The notes under the pieces: model-generated
The model's input: the letters and a program-made list of their open reading frames with translations, nothing else
The model's database searches: none
What the model was told of the DNA's origin: nothing
Origin: Chaenocephalus aceratus
Lineage: Eukaryota > Chordata > Actinopteri > Perciformes > Channichthyidae
Length of the DNA stretch: 64,000 bases
NCBI GenBank assembly: GCA_023974075.1
Contig: CM043800.1
Span: forward strand, 27,372,952-27,436,951
Direction: 5' to 3'
Part shown: piece by piece, positions 34,699-64,000 of the stretch
Layout of the letters: every line of letters starts with the position of its first letter
How positions within the stretch are numbered: position 1 is the stretch's first letter
Translations under genes and position numbers: made by a program

Positions 34699-37600
34699 AC
34701 ATTGATACACTCATATATGTGCACACTGTGGGCACCACACTGTGCTGGCACTTTATCTTATCTGTTACTATAGAACTGCTTTGGACCCAAGGAAAGTATA
34801 GAGCCTACACGCAGCAGTGTTCTTGAGCACACCGCGGTCTTAAATGTGGTCGAATGGAAAGAAAAAAAAAGTCTTAGAGGGAGGGATCTTATTCACAGAG
34901 ACGCTGCAATTCCTTCTAACGGTGTACAGTACACTGTATATTAGCATGCATATATCTGGGGTGTGTTGTGTTAGCTGTGGAAAGCTGCCCGGGCTGATTC
35001 AGTGTGTGTGCCATAGGCAGCAGGGAACAGGTCCATTACTCTGCATGACAGGATGGAATGAAGCAGCAGAGCCCCGATGTGGGGTAAACACCACGCTGAA
35101 CACTGCACTTCCACAACTGCACACTCCAGACTCCACAGACTCCTTCCCCATTCACGTTTCCCAGCAGATCCGATGCAGCACAAGGTCTGGCACGCTGCCT
35201 TCATTGGAGTTCAGTGGGAAAGGAACTCAGAGGCGTGGATGCCAGAAACCGACTTCTACCCACGCGGCTCCTTGCCTCCTCTCTCGCGGCTCACTCTCCC
35301 AGAGTCACCGCAGGCCCCCGCTGCAGCTGCAGCATGCAGTTAAGGGGGGGAGGGTTTCTGATACGCTCAAACATTTGGATTGTTCTCCCACCATCACACT
35401 GAAAAATCTATTTTTAATTTTGTGTTTAGAGGCTATGCAACTTTTTTAGTATGTCTCTTTTGAGTTTGCAGGAATAATATAGGCTTCAGTGTAATCCTCT
35501 ACAGAGGCATAAAGCAGATGTTTCACCTGCAGCTACACAAACCTGCTAACCTTGTTTGACATTTTTAAAAATGGCGAAGTCGGTACAAAAGCTGCACATG
35601 CAGAAGCCTTTAATCACCTCCAGCCATGAGGTTATGTTTTCTGTTTGTTTGTCTGTTTTGCAACAGGATTATGGGAAGAAATGCTCGCCTGATTTTCATG
35701 AAACTTTGTGAAATGGAGTAGCATCAGCCAAGGGGGTAAAATGTCATTTTGGAGTGGATGCGGGCAGATACACATATTTTGTTCACTTTCTGTAGCAATG
35801 AGAGATTTGGCAATTTGGCTTTGGAAGTAGTTCTGTCCTCTGCAGTGCTCTTTTTGTTGCTATGTGTTATCACAGAGAGCACATCATGCGGTGTAAATGA
35901 CATATTTAAGAGGAGATTTGATAAGATGTGTTTTGATTGTGAAGTGCTGGCTGGCAATTTTGGAAGAGGAAGTTTACTGCTTGCCTGCGTGAATGTTTTC
36001 TCTCATCTTGTTGATTAGCTGTCTCTGTCAGCCTGCAAATATTTCTGCTCTTAAGTACTCTGTAAATATTCCTCAAGGTGTTTTTAGTTTGCTTGTAACA
36101 GTCTCTGGCATGTACGCCAGCTTCTGTGTTGCTGTCAATGCCACTTTCTTTGTTTTAAAAAGACAACTAAACAGGATCTGCAGAAGACATAATTATGCTA
36201 TACAGAAAGATGCTTATTAGATTGATTGACAAATTGAGGGATCAACACAAATACTTTAGTGTACGCACTGAGTGCTGATTGAGGGTGCCTGCACCACGAT
36301 GAATTCAAAGTGTGTTGTGTATCGTACTACACAATTCTGATACGTCCAAATTAAAATAACAAGATGAACACATTATCATCCAAATAAAACAATAACAAAG
36401 ATGGACAGATCCTGTCATACTGAAAAAAGCACACACCTTTTAGAAATTACTATTCATGTTTCATTACCTAAAGTATTCCTCACCTTAAATCCTATTATAT
36501 ACACATTATATCTAATTGATACATCATTTACATATTCTCTAGGTCGTTGGCAGTCTCTTTCCAAGTACATATACACTCTTCTGAATTAGAAGCAGCTCCG
36601 AAGACTGAAGAGGATAGTTTTTTAAAGCTAGAAAAATAGACTTAAATGTGAACATTTGCATTTTAACAAAAGCTTCAATTATGGTCGCAAATCAAATGAA
36701 ACAGTAATCTCTCTCCCGTTCTCTCTCCCCCACTCCCTTCCCCTTCTCTCTGTGTGTGTGCGTGCGTGCGTGTGTGTGTGTGCGCGCCCGCCCCTTCACT
36801 GCATGCTTTTTATGATTTCAGTTTGAAGAATTTCACAGATTGGAACACATAATGAACTATATAGTACGATATATTTAGATGAGGATTTGATTGTAATGTA
36901 CTTGTACTTTACTTTATTGTGGTGCTCTGCAGGGAGAGTGGATACTGCATGTAAGAATCCACTGTGTTCACACTTCCAGCCAGGCTCTCGGTGATGAAAT
37001 GGCCCACGCTGGTAAACACCTCATGAGAGTGAAATACAGTGACAGGCCTAGCGGTTAATGGCTCAGAGCTCAGCACAGTAGAACACAGCTCCACCAGATT
37101 ATATGATGCACCGTACTTCTGCAGCCTCGTCTTTGACTCTCATTTTCTCTCTATCCTCGTCTCTGTCCTTCCATATTTTTTGCTGCCACATCTTCCTCGC
37201 CTTAAAAGAAACCCAAAAAAAGCCACACATCCTTGTTTATTCCCCTCTCCCCTTCATTATTACCTTCTCCTTTTCCTAACAGGTCTGTCTCTCCTTATCT
37301 CTTCGCACCTCCATCTCTTTTTCTTACCCGAAACTATCCGCCTCCCTGATTCGCCCTCTCATTCCACCTTTCTCTCCTTTTTTTCTCTGTAGCCCCCCCA
37401 CCACCTCCACCAACACACAAACCAACAGCCCTGTCACTCAAAACAGGAGGTTTGGCAGTGTATTTGTTTAGGTGAAACACGTATACATATCCCAGTAATC
37501 AATATTTCTTTTCCTGCTACTTTCCTAACACATTTTTCGCCACATCCCATGATACTTTGTCCTCCCTTTCTCCTTGTCTCCTCTTCTTCCACCTGGCCTT

Positions 37601-38232
37601 CTCCCTCCAATTAATCACTTGGTATTTAATAAATGTGCCCTGTATTTACAATATATTTCTATTCTATTCATTTCACAGCTTCCTTTATCTTTGCCCTCTT
37701 GCTCTCATCCTCGAGTTACTTTTTCTTCTTAACTCGCTGTCTTCTTCCCTTCTCTATGCCAAAGAGTAATCAGAGCCTGAGAATCGGCAGACTGTGACAA
37801 AGAGAGGAAAGTCGGATGAAGACGTTGCGAAAAATACATAGAGAGGAGGAAAGGGGAAATGGAGAAAGAGAGAGTGACTTTAGAGGGAATATTATGTCAG
37901 CAGGACCCTGTTAATCAATGCAATTGTGTCTGGTACCTGAAGCCATGAACATAGGGAGAAGTGATGGAGAATATGAAAAGACAGAGCATGGGAGGGAGCG
38001 GGGAGAAAGTGAGAAGGAAATGGAGAAAGGGAGGGAGGGAAGTTGGCAACAGAAGTGAATTGAAAATGATGTGCTGTGTTTTTGTGTATGTGTGCGGCTC
38101 ACATATTAACCCTGCTATCTCCCAGGTAGTCATTATCTTTCTGTGTGGTTGTTTGTGTGAGTGTGTGTGCACTTCATTAACCCGCATATCTCTCTATCAT
38201 TAAGCTGCTCTATGGGCATAGCTATGCATCTA

Positions 38233-38234
<2 letters not shown>

Positions 38235-38291
<57 letters not shown>
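38235..38291. repeat. (GT)n microsatellite
   Basis: Uninterrupted GT run about 0.6 kb upstream of the first coding exon of grin2d. Confidence 0.97.
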
Positions 38292-38691
38292 CAAACGCTG
38301 GCATGCATGTGTCTGTGTGTGGATGTAGCTCTGTGAGGGCGAGTGTGTTTGCAGGGATCTTAATTGTTATTATCATTCATGCAGCACAATAACCATCTCC
38401 GCCCCATCTTTGTCTCTGTCTGCTATTAGCTCTCTCCCTCTCACCCGCCTTCCCTCTAACGGCCAGTCTGATTTTTCCTCATATTGTTCCTTCTCTGCCT
38501 GCAGCCTAAATAGCACCCATTTCATCTTCTCTCTGTCTTGCTTTCTTTTCCTTCCCTCTATTGTTTTTCCCCTCTGCATTCCCTATTTCTCGTCCAGCAT
38601 GTTCTCCATCCAATGCTAACTTTTATTACCCCATGATTGGATTCAGAATTCATTACTCCATCTTGCCCGTATGCAATCTCTGATCAGTTTC

Positions 38692-38748
38692 CCTCCTCCT
38701 CCTCCTCCTCCTCCTCCTCCTCCTCCTCCTCCTCCTCCTCCTCCTCCT
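38692..38748. repeat. (CCT)n microsatellite
   Basis: About 18 CCT units, 130 bp upstream of the acceptor of the first coding exon. It is an all-pyrimidine strand, so it could form triplex DNA or act as extra polypyrimidine sequence. Confidence 0.97.
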
Positions 38749-38877
38749 TCTGTGCTTCATTTTTCTCTCTTGATTTGATGTCCTCTGTACTGGACATCAG
38801 AAAACGAAAACACCTGAGTCTAACTTAATCTTCTTCACTTTCTTCTTCTACTTTTTGCTGTCTCTTTTTTCTTTCAG

Positions 38878-38928
38878 GCATCCTCTCTTAGTGCAATATA
38901 TATCTGCCTTCCCCCTCGGCAGGTTGCC
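38878..38928 (+). other. grin2d: 5'-untranslated part of the first coding exon of grin2d
   Basis: An acceptor (tttctttcag) ends at 38877 after a long pyrimidine run. Fifty-one bases precede the start codon, which sits in a good context (gttgccATGG). A second possible acceptor, ctcggcag, ends at 38922. Confidence 0.65.

Positions 38929-64000
<25,072 letters not shown>

Larger units (their letters stand above)
31770..38691. other. non-coding stretch, probably grin2d first intron
   Basis: No exon was recognised. It includes CA/GT microsatellites (listed separately), GA-rich (about 34100-34500) and C/T-rich (about 37130-37770, 38400-38620) blocks, and otherwise AT-rich sequence. Additional untranslated grin2d exons could hide here. 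Confidence 0.4.

Overview
The window is vertebrate, and almost certainly teleost, nuclear DNA. The evidence is small coding exons with canonical splice sites, many (CA)n/(GT)n microsatellites, and a fish-type transposon load: Tc1, hAT-like MITEs, a P/THAP-like element, a TTAA-flanked element, a tRNA-derived SINE and a short LTR element. No bacterial-style gene, CRISPR array or rRNA/tRNA gene was found.

Layout. (1) At 657-805, minus strand, lies one exon of a phosphatidylinositol transfer protein of the PITPNC1 type. The rest of that gene is not recognised here. (2) From about 0.8 to 17.4 kb no exon is recognised; the stretch holds a SINE (about 4474-4670), a 903-bp hAT-type MITE (5428-6330), a hAT-like element (11229-12608) and a damaged Tc1-like remnant (about 12625-13078). 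(3) At about 17.4-18.25 kb there is a GA-rich then CpG-rich segment with a strong splice donor at 17955, a candidate promoter and non-coding first exon for grin2d. (4) From 18 to 38.9 kb, the candidate first intron, there is a four-layer transposon nest: Tc1 (22186-27027) > P/THAP-like element (22619-26531) > TTAA-flanked element (23884-25924) > hAT-like element (24674-25546). A young non-autonomous LTR retrotransposon follows at 30132-31765. (5) From 38929 to the right edge runs grin2d, the NMDA-receptor subunit GluN2D, in 15 coding exons that keep one frame across every junction. The last exon, carrying the cytoplasmic tail, runs off the window.

The grin2d product has a signal peptide, amino-terminal domain, S1 and S2 glutamate-binding lobes, M1, the M2 pore loop with the N-site asparagines, M3 with [10 protein letters not shown]4 and a long tail. 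A leucine at the S/L site and the tail motifs VDRWR and RYYGPIDPEGLG identify GluN2D rather than 2A, 2B or 2C. Notable gene-level points are three apparently extra introns, each at an AG|GT site, one GC-AG intron, a 568-bp MITE filling most of intron 1, and a lysine-rich extension of the tail. I found no new multi-gene system. The most unusual structures are the transposon nest, the LTR element with its GC-rich cargo, and the grin2d intron and tail features.
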